Shown: piece by piece, positions 25,419 to 34,160 of the stretch | Layout of the letters: every line of letters starts with the position of its first letter | Position numbering within the stretch: position 1 is the stretch's first letter | DNA from: Clostridia bacterium | Lineage (GTDB): Bacteria > Bacillota > Clostridia > Oscillospirales > CAG-272 | Direction: 5' to 3' | Assembly (NCBI GenBank): GCA_017520505.1 | Contig: JAFXFN010000001.1 | Span: 1 to 64,000 of the forward strand | DNA length: 64,000 nucleotides | Program-made: the position numbers and the translations under genes | The notes under the pieces: model-generated | Told to the model about the DNA's origin: nothing | Seen by the model: the letters and a program-made list of their open reading frames with translations, nothing else | Database searches by the model: none

Positions 25419-25841
25419 TTATTCAGCTGCTGTGTCCTCAGCGGGTACTTCTGTTGCAGCCTCTGTAGCTGCATCTGTAGCTGCGTCTGTTGCAGCAGCA
25501 GTATCAGCAGATGTACCTGCAGCTGTGTCGTCGCCTGTAGCAACAGCTGTTGTTGTAGCAGCAGTTGTATCAGCGGGCTTTGTGTTCTGCTGGTAATTTG
25601 TTACCATAGCAGTAGCAAAAACGATAACAACGAATACGATCGCAATTATCATAGTAACACGGGAAAGCATCTTGTCCTTTGCACGCTGCTTATTCTTACC
25701 GATGTAGTTATCGGATGAACCGCCTGCGATAGTTGTTGAAAGCTTGCTGGACTTACCGCCTGTCTGGAACAATACTGTTATAACAAGTGCGATAGCCGAG
25801 ATTATTAAAAGAACTGCAAGTAAAATATTAACGAAACCCAT
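25419..25841 (-). CDS. secG: SecG preprotein translocase subunit with long Ala/Thr tail
   Basis: A 140-residue small channel subunit of SecYEG. Two membrane helices (about 5-25 and 60-82) flank the conserved cytoplasmic loop VLFQTGGKSSKLSTTIAGGS. A tail of about 55 residues made almost only of Ala, Thr, Asp and Glu follows; usual SecG is 70-80 residues, so this tail is an addition. Its repetitive codons (GCA/GCT/ACA) suggest expansion by slippage. It has its own promoter and a strong terminator. Confidence 0.88.
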   Translation of the reverse strand: MGFVNILLAVLLIISAIALVITVLFQTGGKSSKLSTTIAGGSSDNYIGKNKQRAKDKMLSRVTMIIAIVFVVIVFATAMVTNYQQNTKPADTTAATTTAVATGDDTAAGTSADTAAATDAATDAATEAATEVPAEDTAAE

Positions 25842-25939
25842 AATTTTATATCCTTTCGATTATGTAATTACCTCAATTTGTCGGGTAAATTTTAGATTTA
25901 AGCCCGAAAAAATAATCTTCGAGCATAACAAGCGTTGAT

Positions 25940-25968
25940 ATTCTATCATATTTTTTGAGAAAAATCAA
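25940..25968 (-). promoter_or_regulatory. promoter of secG
   Basis: Minus strand TTGATT (25968-25963), a 17-base spacer and TAGAAT (25945-25940), giving a leader of about 90 bases. Confidence 0.6.
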
Positions 25969-25983
25969 TACCTTACACAAAAA

Positions 25984-26838
25984 TTAACAAATTTTTCTTT
26001 TTAAAAAATCAACTGCCATACGAATATCTGATGCAGGATCCTCTCCGCACTCACGTTCGATGGTCAAAAAGCCTTTATATCCTATATTGTCAAGCTCACG
26101 AAGGTACTCATCCCACAAAACGCTTCCCTGTCCAAGAGGTACTTCCTTGAAATATTCCGAAAGACGCATATCCTCTATTCCGCCGTAAGCAAAGAAATCG
26201 TATATTATTCTCGGCTCTGTCTTTTTGAGCATTATACCGTCCTTTGCGTGCGTGTGCACGATGTACTTACCCAAGACCTTTACGGCATCGGGTGCTTTAA
26301 CGTCCGTCACCATTGCGAAATTTGCAGGGTCAAGGTTGACACCGACACCAACGCCGACGTCATCAATAAAGCCTTTCAGCGTTTCGGGTGTTTCGGGGCC
26401 CGTTTCAATGGCAAGAGTCACACCGTTTTCATTTGCAAACGCACCAAGCTCCCTTGCGGCATTTACCATAATTTCATATCTTTTTTCGTTTTTATCATTC
26501 GGAACCGTGCCTATATGAGTCGTCACGACTCCGACACCGAGCGTATTTGACAAAGAAATTATCTTTTTTAAATCGGGAAGCTTCGTTTTGTTTTCCTCAG
26601 CCTCCATAATTCCGTGGCCGCCGAGGTCGCCGCACAGTGCAGAGACCTCAATACTGTATTTCTTTATAAGCTCATCAAAAACACGCTTGCGGCTTTCGTC
26701 AAACGTTCTGAAATCGTTTTCGCCCTCTGTAACGTAAAGCTGTATGCCCTCAGCGCCGACCTCCTTTGCCTTTTTCAAGGAAGTCTCAAAATCGGTTTTG
26801 AAGGATTCAACAAGAACACCTATTTTAAAATCGTACAT
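25984..26838 (-). CDS. sugar phosphate isomerase/epimerase (xylose-isomerase-like TIM barrel)
   Basis: A 284-residue TIM-barrel protein of the AP-endonuclease-2-like isomerase family. Metal-binding strands are visible: VVTTHIGTVP, LAIETGPETPETL (Glu ligand), VGVNLDPANFAM, YIVHTHAKDG and a final FLTIERECGEDP. This family isomerises or epimerises keto-sugars or inositol derivatives; the substrate cannot be chosen. AAGGAG precedes the ATG at 26838, which lies one base after the cca stop, so it is the second gene of a cca operon. Confidence 0.82.
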   Translation of the reverse strand: MYDFKIGVLVESFKTDFETSLKKAKEVGAEGIQLYVTEGENDFRTFDESRKRVFDELIKKYSIEVSALCGDLGGHGIMEAEENKTKLPDLKKIISLSNTLGVGVVTTHIGTVPNDKNEKRYEIMVNAARELGAFANENGVTLAIETGPETPETLKGFIDDVGVGVGVNLDPANFAMVTDVKAPDAVKVLGKYIVHTHAKDGIMLKKTEPRIIYDFFAYGGIEDMRLSEYFKEVPLGQGSVLWDEYLRELDNIGYKGFLTIERECGEDPASDIRMAVDFLKRKIC

Positions 26839-26839
26839 A

Positions 26840-28180
26840 TTATTCTCCTTTTTTATATATGAGAGCCTGTGCATATTCAATGAGCATCTCTCTGTCATTT
26901 CTTATTTTTTCAGAAACCACCGCATCAAGCACACCGGACAGTATTTCACCGACTGTCTTCCCCGGCTTTACACCGAGGGACACAACATCGTCGCCGTTTA
27001 TCATAAGGTCCTTCACAGCAAGCGCCGTGCCCTCCTTGACTATACTGCAGGCAAGCTCGTAAACACGGTTCTGATTTTCAAGCCGGTAATAAAATTTCGG
27101 ATTTTGCGATAAAATATCAGCCTTTTGAAGCTTCAGAAGATCGAAGAAAAATTCATCTCCGTGCTTTGATAAGAATTTTTTTATTCTTATGCGTTCGGGC
27201 TTTAAACGTTCATCGTGGTATTTTACAAGCTTGCATACGCTGTCGCACAGCTTATTTGGCGCTTTAAGCGCTTTAAGAGTTGCAAAGGCAATCGCCTCGC
27301 TTGCATCAGGATGCCCTTTGTAATGCGAAACACCGTCATTGTCAGTCGTGCGCTTTAACGGCTTTCCCGTATCGTGAAGCAGGGCGGCAAGCCTTAAATG
27401 AAGCTCGGGAGCAACGTAGGAAACACAATTCGCCGTATGCTCATAAAGCTCAAAGCAATGGTTGTAATTATTCTGGTCATATCCGTCTATGCGCTGTAAG
27501 CACGGCACGGCTGACGTCATAACGTCACGGTACTGCATAAGCACACGCTTTACACCGTCACCGCACAGAAGACGGCATATTTCGGAAAATACACGCTCAT
27601 ATGAAAGTCCGTCAAGCTTATCTGAAAATGCGTGCACAGCCTTTTCTGTTTCTTCTTCAAGCTCAAAATCAAGCTGAGAAGAAAATCTCACCGCACGAAG
27701 GACACGCAAGCGGTCCTCGTTAAACCGTCTTTCGGGAGTACCGACACATTTTATCGTCTTTGCGTTTATGTCGCCGATACCGCCGAACGGGTCAATATAC
27801 CCTGTTTTTTCACTGTACGCTATGGCGTTCATCGTAAAGTCACGGCGTGACAGATCTTCTTCTATCGTTTCGGCATACGCAACATCATCGGGGTGTCGTC
27901 CGTCGGCATAACCCGTTTCACTTCGGAACGTCGTTACCTCTGCCGACATATTGCCGTCAAAAATCACCGTCACAGTTCCGAATTTTTTACCGAGCGTTGC
28001 CACGGTCTCATCTTTAAATATTCTTTCCGTTTCATCGGCGGGCGCCGACGTTGTAATATCGTAATCGTTGACTTTTCTGCCCATAATATCGTCACGCACA
28101 GCTCCGCCAACAACGTAGGCTTCATAGCCGTTATCCTCGAGCTTTTGCAAAATACGGGCGATCCCTTCGGGAATAAACAA
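26840..28180 (-). CDS. cca: CCA tRNA nucleotidyltransferase
   Basis: A 446-residue class II enzyme adding or repairing the CCA end of tRNAs. The head domain has YVVGGAVRDDIMGRKVNDYD, with the metal-binding DYD, and LSRRDFTMNAIAY; a central RNA-binding region follows, then an HD domain (RLAALLHDTGKP), as in longer family members. The start is a TTG codon with GGAG about 10 bases upstream; no in-frame ATG is available before conserved residues. Confidence 0.93.
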   Translation of the reverse strand: MFIPEGIARILQKLEDNGYEAYVVGGAVRDDIMGRKVNDYDITTSAPADETERIFKDETVATLGKKFGTVTVIFDGNMSAEVTTFRSETGYADGRHPDDVAYAETIEEDLSRRDFTMNAIAYSEKTGYIDPFGGIGDINAKTIKCVGTPERRFNEDRLRVLRAVRFSSQLDFELEEETEKAVHAFSDKLDGLSYERVFSEICRLLCGDGVKRVLMQYRDVMTSAVPCLQRIDGYDQNNYNHCFELYEHTANCVSYVAPELHLRLAALLHDTGKPLKRTTDNDGVSHYKGHPDASEAIAFATLKALKAPNKLCDSVCKLVKYHDERLKPERIRIKKFLSKHGDEFFFDLLKLQKADILSQNPKFYYRLENQNRVYELACSIVKEGTALAVKDLMINGDDVVSLGVKPGKTVGEILSGVLDAVVSEKIRNDREMLIEYAQALIYKKGE

Positions 28181-28358
28181 CAGTTCTTCACTCCATAATA
28201 AATATTATTATTAGTTTATCACGATTTTCCCATTTTTGCAACACCATACGAAAATATTTAAAAACATATTGAAAATTTTGTAATTTTACAGTCAGTGCAT
28301 AAAAAACGTCCGTGCGTCTGAAAATAACAGTAACATAATTTGAAAAGAGGTTTAAAAA

Positions 28359-28565
28359 ATGAAAGAAAAATTTTCTGAAATAATGTCGGTTTTGAAAAAG
28401 CCTGCCGTCACAGTTCACGGTCAAAGCACCTGCACGCTGACAGTCATCGGGATAACGCTTATTTTCATCATAATAGCATTTCATATTATGATGTGCAAAA
28501 TGCATTCATTCTGTACGAAATGCAAGGTAAAAAAGGCAGAAAAGAATTCCTGTGAGTGCAGATAA
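28359..28565 (+). CDS. small single-span membrane protein with Cys-rich tail
   Basis: A 68-residue protein with an AAGAGG site before its ATG, lying alone on the plus strand between minus-strand genes. A soluble N-terminus of about 24 residues precedes one hydrophobic helix (LTVIGITLIFIIIAFHIMM, 27-45) and a basic cytoplasmic or external tail with four cysteines after a Cys at the helix end (CKMHSFCTKCKVKKAEKNSC). The two CxxC-like pairs could bind metal. No family is recognised; a bidirectional terminator follows 6 bases after the stop. Confidence 0.5.
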   Translation: MKEKFSEIMSVLKKPAVTVHGQSTCTLTVIGITLIFIIIAFHIMMCKMHSFCTKCKVKKAEKNSCECR

Positions 28566-28569
28566 AAAA

Positions 28570-28603
28570 TCGGCAGACTCAATTTATTTTGAGTCTGCCT
28601 TGA
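28570..28603. terminator. bidirectional terminator
   Basis: Perfect arms ggcagactca (28572-28581) and tgagtctgcc (28590-28599). The minus strand continues GATTTTTTATC, so it serves the ABC exporter operon and perhaps the small plus-strand gene. Confidence 0.8.
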
Positions 28604-28616
28604 CTTTAATAAGACC

Positions 28617-29783
28617 TTACAATCTGAACATTACTTTTTCCGAATCAAACATTTTCGTCATTGCAAGCACGCCGAGCGCCGCATATACGATATTTGACAC
28701 GCAAGTGACAAGCAAGCCTACACTGTTGGGCGCAAGCGAGAATATGTCGCCGAGGCACATTGAGCTGTTATAAAGCGGTATAAGATACATATAAACGTTA
28801 TGTCCGCCCTCCATTCCTGCCATTGACAAAACGCCGATAGCTATGGAGATCATCATAAAGGGGGATGATATCATCTGCGCTTCCTTGACGGTATTTGCGT
28901 ACGTTGAAAGTATCGACATCAACGTAACAACGAAAAGGACAGTCGAAAGTATTACGGGTGCTACCGTTATGTAATCATTCACCGTATATACAGAAGAAAT
29001 ATCCGCACCGCTTCCCTCTATCAGCTTGGGAAGCGCAAGCAGCGTTCCTGCTGTGCTTGATGCGCCGCTTACAAGCGCAATAACGGACAGTGAAAAGACC
29101 TTACCTAGTGCTATCTTCGTTCTTGAAACGGGTGATACAAGAAGCGTTGCCATCGTTCCTCTTTCCTTTTCGCCCGCTATCGATTCGGGTGTTATGGCAG
29201 ATGCGCCTGTAAACAGAAGCATCAGAAGAAGCATCGGCATAAGCGAGGAGTAAAACATCGCCGCCATATCTTCATCGCTTGTTAGATCGTATGATACATC
29301 AACGTTTCCGTTTATATCGAATTTGTTGGAAAGCGAGCTTTCGTATGTATCGAGTAAAGCATAAACGATCGAATAAGCCTCCGAGGAGTTTGCAGATGCG
29401 GAATTATAAAACACCTCAACGTCAGGAGCTTTTCCCTGTGATACATCATACTGCATCACTTTACTGTCGAAGTTTTCGGAAAATACCAAAAGAACGTCGG
29501 CATTTTCATTTGCTATATCGTCCTTTGCTTTTTCAATATCGGTCACTTCAGTAAGCTCAGCACCTGATGATGTGAGCATTTGAGCGACAATTTCAGAGGA
29601 ATTTACTGTAAGCACTACGGGCTTGTGTCCTTCGTCAACAGTCGTCATATCCGTTAAAAGTCCGCCCATAAGGCTGTACATTATGTATATGAGCACACCC
29701 GGCATAAACAGCGTTACAAGCATACGCTTGTCTGTAAGAAAACGGACAAGCTCTTTTTTCATTATTATAAGAATATCCTTCAT
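28617..29783 (-). CDS. ABC-2 type transporter permease (NatB-like)
   Basis: A 388-residue permease with one N-terminal helix (about 22-42), a large extracytoplasmic domain (45-180) and a C-terminal block of five helices with the family ABC-2 region around ESIAGEKERGTMATLLVSPVSRTKIALGK. The layout matches NatB-type exporters (Na+ or toxic-compound efflux). It overlaps the ATPase gene by 4 bases. Substrate unknown. Confidence 0.85.
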   Translation of the reverse strand: MKDILIIMKKELVRFLTDKRMLVTLFMPGVLIYIMYSLMGGLLTDMTTVDEGHKPVVLTVNSSEIVAQMLTSSGAELTEVTDIEKAKDDIANENADVLLVFSENFDSKVMQYDVSQGKAPDVEVFYNSASANSSEAYSIVYALLDTYESSLSNKFDINGNVDVSYDLTSDEDMAAMFYSSLMPMLLLMLLFTGASAITPESIAGEKERGTMATLLVSPVSRTKIALGKVFSLSVIALVSGASSTAGTLLALPKLIEGSGADISSVYTVNDYITVAPVILSTVLFVVTLMSILSTYANTVKEAQMISSPFMMISIAIGVLSMAGMEGGHNVYMYLIPLYNSSMCLGDIFSLAPNSVGLLVTCVSNIVYAALGVLAMTKMFDSEKVMFRL

Positions 29784-30550
29784 CTTGCCGCCTCCGCTTC
29801 ATAAACCTCAAAAAATCTTTCCTCAAGACTCTTGCCGCCGCAGAAGGCTTCAAGCGTATCCTCTGCTGTCATTTTACCGTCGATTATGATACCGATACGG
29901 TCACAAAGCTTTTCGGCAAGAGAAAAGATATGGGTTGACAGAATTATCGTTTTGCCGCTTTCTTTGAGCTTAAAAAGGAAATCCGTCACTACCTTTGCCG
30001 TTATTACGTCAAGTCCGTTTGTCGGCTCGTCAAATATAATGATGTCGGGATCGTGCGCAAGCGCAACGACAAGCGACGCCTTTTGCTTCATACCCGTTGA
30101 AAGATTGCCGACCTTAACATGGGCAAAATCATTTATTCCGAAGCTTTCAAAAAGCTTCGCTTTTCTTTCGTTTGTCTGCTCCTCGGTCATTCCGTGGAGC
30201 TTTGCGAAAAAGTTGAACATATAGTCAACCGAGAAAAAGTCCTCAAGCTTCAGCTCACTTGTAAGAAATCCTATCTTTCCTCGTACATCCGCAGGTGACT
30301 TTACTATACTTGCCCCATCAATAACAGCATCTCCCGCATCGGGCTTTATAAGTGTCGCAAGCATACGGAGCGTCGTAGTTTTACCTGCGCCGTTAGAGCC
30401 CAAAAGCCCGTATATTTCGCCTTTTTTAACACCGAATGATATATTATCAACGGCGTGCACCGTTTTTCTTTTTGTTTTTTCTGCCTTTTGCTGTTTTGCC
30501 GACAGCTTGAAGCTTTTGTCAAGCCCCTTTACCTCAATGGCATATTCCAT
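29780..30550 (-). CDS. ABC transporter ATP-binding protein (NatA-like)
   Basis: A 256-residue ATPase: Walker A GSNGAGKTT, signature LSTGMKQK, Walker B DIIIFDEPTNGLD and H-switch LSTHIFS. It powers the permease encoded immediately downstream. AAGGAGG precedes the ATG at 30550; the ten-codon upstream extension is rejected. Confidence 0.93.
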   Translation of the reverse strand: MEYAIEVKGLDKSFKLSAKQQKAEKTKRKTVHAVDNISFGVKKGEIYGLLGSNGAGKTTTLRMLATLIKPDAGDAVIDGASIVKSPADVRGKIGFLTSELKLEDFFSVDYMFNFFAKLHGMTEEQTNERKAKLFESFGINDFAHVKVGNLSTGMKQKASLVVALAHDPDIIIFDEPTNGLDVITAKVVTDFLFKLKESGKTIILSTHIFSLAEKLCDRIGIIIDGKMTAEDTLEAFCGGKSLEERFFEVYEAEAAR

Positions 30551-30588
30551 AGCGACCTCCTTAAAAATGTTATTTTTCAAAACAAAGC

Positions 30589-30630
30589 TGGCTCATTTTT
30601 AGGAATTATTTCCAAAAATGAGCCAGCCAT
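30589..30630. repeat. hairpin repeat, short form (gctggctcattttt)
   Basis: gctggctcattttt and aaaaatgagccagc form 14-base perfect arms around a loop that itself pairs partly (gga/tcc). The same arm sequence occurs in the 196-bp nested repeat at 59938-60133. It may act as terminator for the foldase-side transcript or be a mobile palindrome. The following 80 bases contain another weak palindrome and no gene. Confidence 0.6.
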
Positions 30631-30712
30631 CGTGTTTTTTGTAGTGGACGGCGTCCTCGACGTCCCGCTTGAAACAAATTTATACGCTTTAAAGCTACGG
30701 ATTACCCTGTAA

Positions 30713-32332
30713 TTAATCTATTTTAGCGGTTGCCTTATCGTTTACTGTTACTGTGTGCTTCTTTGCAAGCTCTTCATAGTAAGCATCGTAATCAGCGGCT
30801 CTCTTGTCAGCATCAACTGCTACCTTCCATGAGGGCATACCGACACCGTCGATGTAGAATGCGGCATATATACCCTTATCCTCATCTTCGAATACCTTTA
30901 TGTCGCCTGCCTTTGTGCCTTCTGCGAATGCCCAATCGTCAAAGCCTTCGATACCGAGCTGGCTGTCAACAGTATTCTTGTCGATATTTTCCATAAAGTC
31001 GCTTCCGTAAACGTACTTATCTTCTGCAAAATCCTTTGCTATAGCAACGAAAGCTTCGCCTGTCTTATCAGACTTGTTCTTGAATTCGTCAACCTTTGCC
31101 TGAACAGCTGCTGCTGTTTCCTTCATAACTTCTTCAGACGTCTGTGTGCTTGTTGCCTTGTAGTTGTCTGCAGAAAGTGTTATAGCGTAGAAGTTAACTG
31201 TATTGTATTCGTGTCTTTCGGGAAGTGAAACGACCTGGTATACCTTGTAAGCATCTGTGCTTTCAACGAGCTTTGTTTCGTTAACAGCGGGAGCCTTTTC
31301 AGCGTAAAGCCATTCGCTGAATTCGTCATCCTTCGTATATGTGCCGTTTTCGGTAAGAACCTTATCCTTAAGCTCTTCCTTCTTTTCTTCCTCTGTCTTT
31401 TCTTTTTCTTCTGTTGTGCTGCTTGAAGATGAGCTTGCAGTAGTATCAGCAGTTGTTTCCTTGCTTGCTTCTTCCTTCTTTTCTTCTTCAAGCTTCTTTT
31501 CGTACTCGTAAACAGCTTCTACGAAATCCTTACCGCCGTCGATAGCAGCCTTGATCTCCTCAGCCGCCTTCTTTGCTTCTTCGTTAGCTGCCTTCTTTTC
31601 GTCGTCTGTTGCCTTGCTGTCGTAAGTTGCGCTTACTGTGTAGCTGTAGTAGTCAGCGAAAAGATATGTGTTCTTGTTTTCGCCGTAGTACTTTTCGTAA
31701 TCCTCGTCTGTGTACTCAAAAGCATCTGTTATCTGCTTTGCGTACTTGCTTGCAAGTGCCTGAAGCTCAACAACATACTGAACATCTGATGCCTTGATAC
31801 CCTTTGAGCCGTACATCTGACCTACGGAAACGCCCTGGCTCTTTGCGTATTCCTTCATTTCTGCAACCTGAGCTTCGATATCCTTTATCTCGTCTTCAGT
31901 AAGAGAAACGTTGTTCGCCTTTGCTTCCTCGCAGATAACAAGACACTTGGAAAGGTTTGCTATTGCCTGTTCAAGGAAGTAATCAAGCCATGACTGTGTA
32001 GCTGAACCCCAGTACATCTGCTGGCTGAGGGGCTTTGACGTATCGAAGCCTGCGCTCTGTGCGTAGCCGTACTGTGAATATGTGCTGTATTCCTGATTAT
32101 AGTAGTAATATACCAAATATGTCAGGTGAGCGTTATTGAACTTGTAATTCTCTGTTTCAATGGCTGTTGTTGTGTGCATTGACACATAATCTGCAATACC
32201 TGTGGGCTTAATTATTGCAAGAAGTGCGCCGAATACAAGCACGACTGCGATGAATATCGCAATTACCTTGTACCAGATATCGGACTTTGACGAGTCCGCA
32301 CCGTTTGCTTTTTTAATTTTTTCTTTTGCCAT
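30713..32332 (-). CDS. membrane-anchored SurA/PrsA-like foldase (peptidylprolyl isomerase family)
   Basis: A 539-residue protein with a short basic cytoplasmic end, one membrane helix (VIAIFIAVVLVFGALLAI, about 23-40) and a large external part. A SurA-N-like helical domain (about 60-210) is followed by a segment of very low complexity, Lys/Glu/Ser/Thr-rich (about 270-325), and a C-terminal parvulin-like region. The parvulin active-site histidines are not obvious, so chaperone activity without isomerase activity is plausible. It is alone between nifS and the ABC operon; AAGGATT precedes the ATG. Confidence 0.65.
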   Translation of the reverse strand: MAKEKIKKANGADSSKSDIWYKVIAIFIAVVLVFGALLAIIKPTGIADYVSMHTTTAIETENYKFNNAHLTYLVYYYYNQEYSTYSQYGYAQSAGFDTSKPLSQQMYWGSATQSWLDYFLEQAIANLSKCLVICEEAKANNVSLTEDEIKDIEAQVAEMKEYAKSQGVSVGQMYGSKGIKASDVQYVVELQALASKYAKQITDAFEYTDEDYEKYYGENKNTYLFADYYSYTVSATYDSKATDDEKKAANEEAKKAAEEIKAAIDGGKDFVEAVYEYEKKLEEEKKEEASKETTADTTASSSSSSTTEEKEKTEEEKKEELKDKVLTENGTYTKDDEFSEWLYAEKAPAVNETKLVESTDAYKVYQVVSLPERHEYNTVNFYAITLSADNYKATSTQTSEEVMKETAAAVQAKVDEFKNKSDKTGEAFVAIAKDFAEDKYVYGSDFMENIDKNTVDSQLGIEGFDDWAFAEGTKAGDIKVFEDEDKGIYAAFYIDGVGMPSWKVAVDADKRAADYDAYYEELAKKHTVTVNDKATAKID

Positions 32333-32426
32333 AATCCTTCCAACCTTTTAATATAATAATAATCGTTGACAGTATATCACAGCTTGTCTTCAAACTGAAA
32401 CACATAATATTGAATAAATTGTAAAA

Positions 32427-33593
32427 TTATTTGCGGTATGTCTTTTTAACAAGACTTTTTACTCCGTTTTCAAGTGCAGACACCAATATTTCGCACTCAT
32501 CCATAGTGTTTTTTGGCGATATGCTTATTCTCACCGTGCTGTCTGCTTCATCGGGGGAAAGCCCGAATGATGTCATTGCCGTGCTTGTGCCGGGATGGTT
32601 TGAGGAGCACGCAGAGCCGCTTGAAACGAACACACCGCACGAGGAAAGGTGGTGAAGCATTACCTCGCTTTTGATGCCGAAAACGGTTACGCTTATAATT
32701 GACGGCGAGCACTCACCCTTTGTAAGGTTCACTCTGACGCCGTCAAGCCTTGACAGCCTTGAAATGATGTCGGTGCGCAAATCCTTCATATATGCAATAT
32801 TTTCCGAAAGCTTTTCCTGCCCCTCTTTTACAGCGGCGGCAAACGCACGGATCAAAAGCGTGTTTTCTGTTCCGCTTCGCAAGCCGCTCTCCTGCCCTCC
32901 GCCGAAAATATGCGGCTTAACGGCACGTCTTTTCATCATTTCAGCGCTTACGTAAAGTGCGCCGACACCCTTGGGAGCGCCTATTTTATGTCCCGAAACG
33001 CTCAAAAGGTCAACTCCCGTCTTTTTGACGGAAACATCCGTTTTCATAAATGCCTGAACGGCATCGGTATGAAAAATAACATTGGGGTTCTTTCTTTTGC
33101 ACAGCGCACACAGTCTTTTTATATCATACTGTGCGCCCGTTTCGTTGTTGACGGTCATAATCGAAACAAGAAACGTTTTATCGTCTACCGCATCAAGAAG
33201 TGCGTCCTCATCAACGACACCGCCCTTTGTAGGTATCTTCGTCAGCTTAAAGCCTCGCTCCGCAAGCTCCTCGGCGCATCTTGACACCGACGGATGCTCA
33301 CTGTCCGAAATAATAATTTTCTTGCCGTAGTTTGATTTTTTCGCATAGGCTGTTCCGAAAACCGCAAGGTTGTTCGCCTCGCTTCCGCTTCCCGTGAAAA
33401 TGAGCTTGCCGTCCTTTGCGCCAAGTGCATCAAGCACGGTCTGTCTGCATTTTTCAAGTGCTTTTTCAGCCGTATGGCCTATGGAATGGAGTGATGACGG
33501 ATTGCCGAAAACGTCAAATCCCTCTATTATTGCCTCCTTCGCCGCCTCGCAAAGCGGTGTGGTGGCAGAGTTGTCCATATATATTTCTCTCAT
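32427..33593 (-). CDS. cysteine desulfurase (NifS/IscS family)
   Basis: A 388-residue PLP enzyme releasing sulfur from cysteine. FHTDAVQAF, the PLP lysine in SVSGHKIGAPKGVGALYV and the catalytic cysteine loop SSGSACSSNHPGTS are present; the short loop and residues fit group I enzymes that feed Fe-S clusters or tRNA thiolation. No iscU is adjacent. It follows the lipoprotein gene by one base, so it is the last gene of the VTC operon or coupled to it. Confidence 0.92.
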   Translation of the reverse strand: MREIYMDNSATTPLCEAAKEAIIEGFDVFGNPSSLHSIGHTAEKALEKCRQTVLDALGAKDGKLIFTGSGSEANNLAVFGTAYAKKSNYGKKIIISDSEHPSVSRCAEELAERGFKLTKIPTKGGVVDEDALLDAVDDKTFLVSIMTVNNETGAQYDIKRLCALCKRKNPNVIFHTDAVQAFMKTDVSVKKTGVDLLSVSGHKIGAPKGVGALYVSAEMMKRRAVKPHIFGGGQESGLRSGTENTLLIRAFAAAVKEGQEKLSENIAYMKDLRTDIISRLSRLDGVRVNLTKGECSPSIISVTVFGIKSEVMLHHLSSCGVFVSSGSACSSNHPGTSTAMTSFGLSPDEADSTVRISISPKNTMDECEILVSALENGVKSLVKKTYRK

Positions 33594-33594
33594 A

Positions 33595-34149
33595 TCAGTC
33601 CGTAATGCCCGACTTTATCATAAAATTGTTGCAAATGGAAGTAAACGCTTCGATATTTGCATCGTATCTGTCGCCTATCGCCGTATACGTGAGCATATAA
33701 ACGCTTCCGTCAAGCACGCAGATAACAGAGCAATACTTGTACGTCTGTCCCGTAAGTGATGCTGTATAAACGTATTTGCACGCATCCTTACCTGCAAGCG
33801 TCGTCTTTTCATTTTCAGTAACGACCGTGAAGTTTGTAAATGACTCGTTAAAGTCCTTTTTATAGCTTTCCCAATAAAGCTCCGCAGTTGTGACATTGGC
33901 ATCGGGTACCGAAACACGAACGGCGGAAACGTTCGTCGGATCTATATCCGAAACGTAAGCGCACGCACTTCCGGATGACGTGTCAACCTTCCATTCCGCA
34001 GGAACGAAGAAGTTGAAATAAGCCGCCTTATCGGAGGCAAGCTGCATCCCCGATGGTACGGAAACGTCGATATTTTCCGTCTGTCCTGTCGAACAGCCTA
34101 CAGACAGCATCATACAAACGAGTAAAGCAAATATAACTATTTTTTTCAT
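33595..34149 (-). CDS. secreted lipoprotein of unknown function (PsbP-like pattern)
   Basis: A 184-residue lipoprotein: signal peptide with lipobox LSVGC (Cys19), then a compact alpha-beta domain (YFNFFVPAEWKVDTSSGSAC, later ESYKKDFNESF and YKYCSVICVLDGSVYMLTYT) reminiscent of the PsbP/Mog1-like fold. It lies 11 bases after the CotH gene and may be part of the same surface complex. Function unknown. Confidence 0.7.
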   Translation of the reverse strand: MKKIVIFALLVCMMLSVGCSTGQTENIDVSVPSGMQLASDKAAYFNFFVPAEWKVDTSSGSACAYVSDIDPTNVSAVRVSVPDANVTTAELYWESYKKDFNESFTNFTVVTENEKTTLAGKDACKYVYTASLTGQTYKYCSVICVLDGSVYMLTYTAIGDRYDANIEAFTSICNNFMIKSGITD

Positions 34150-34160
34150 TTTTATTCCCC

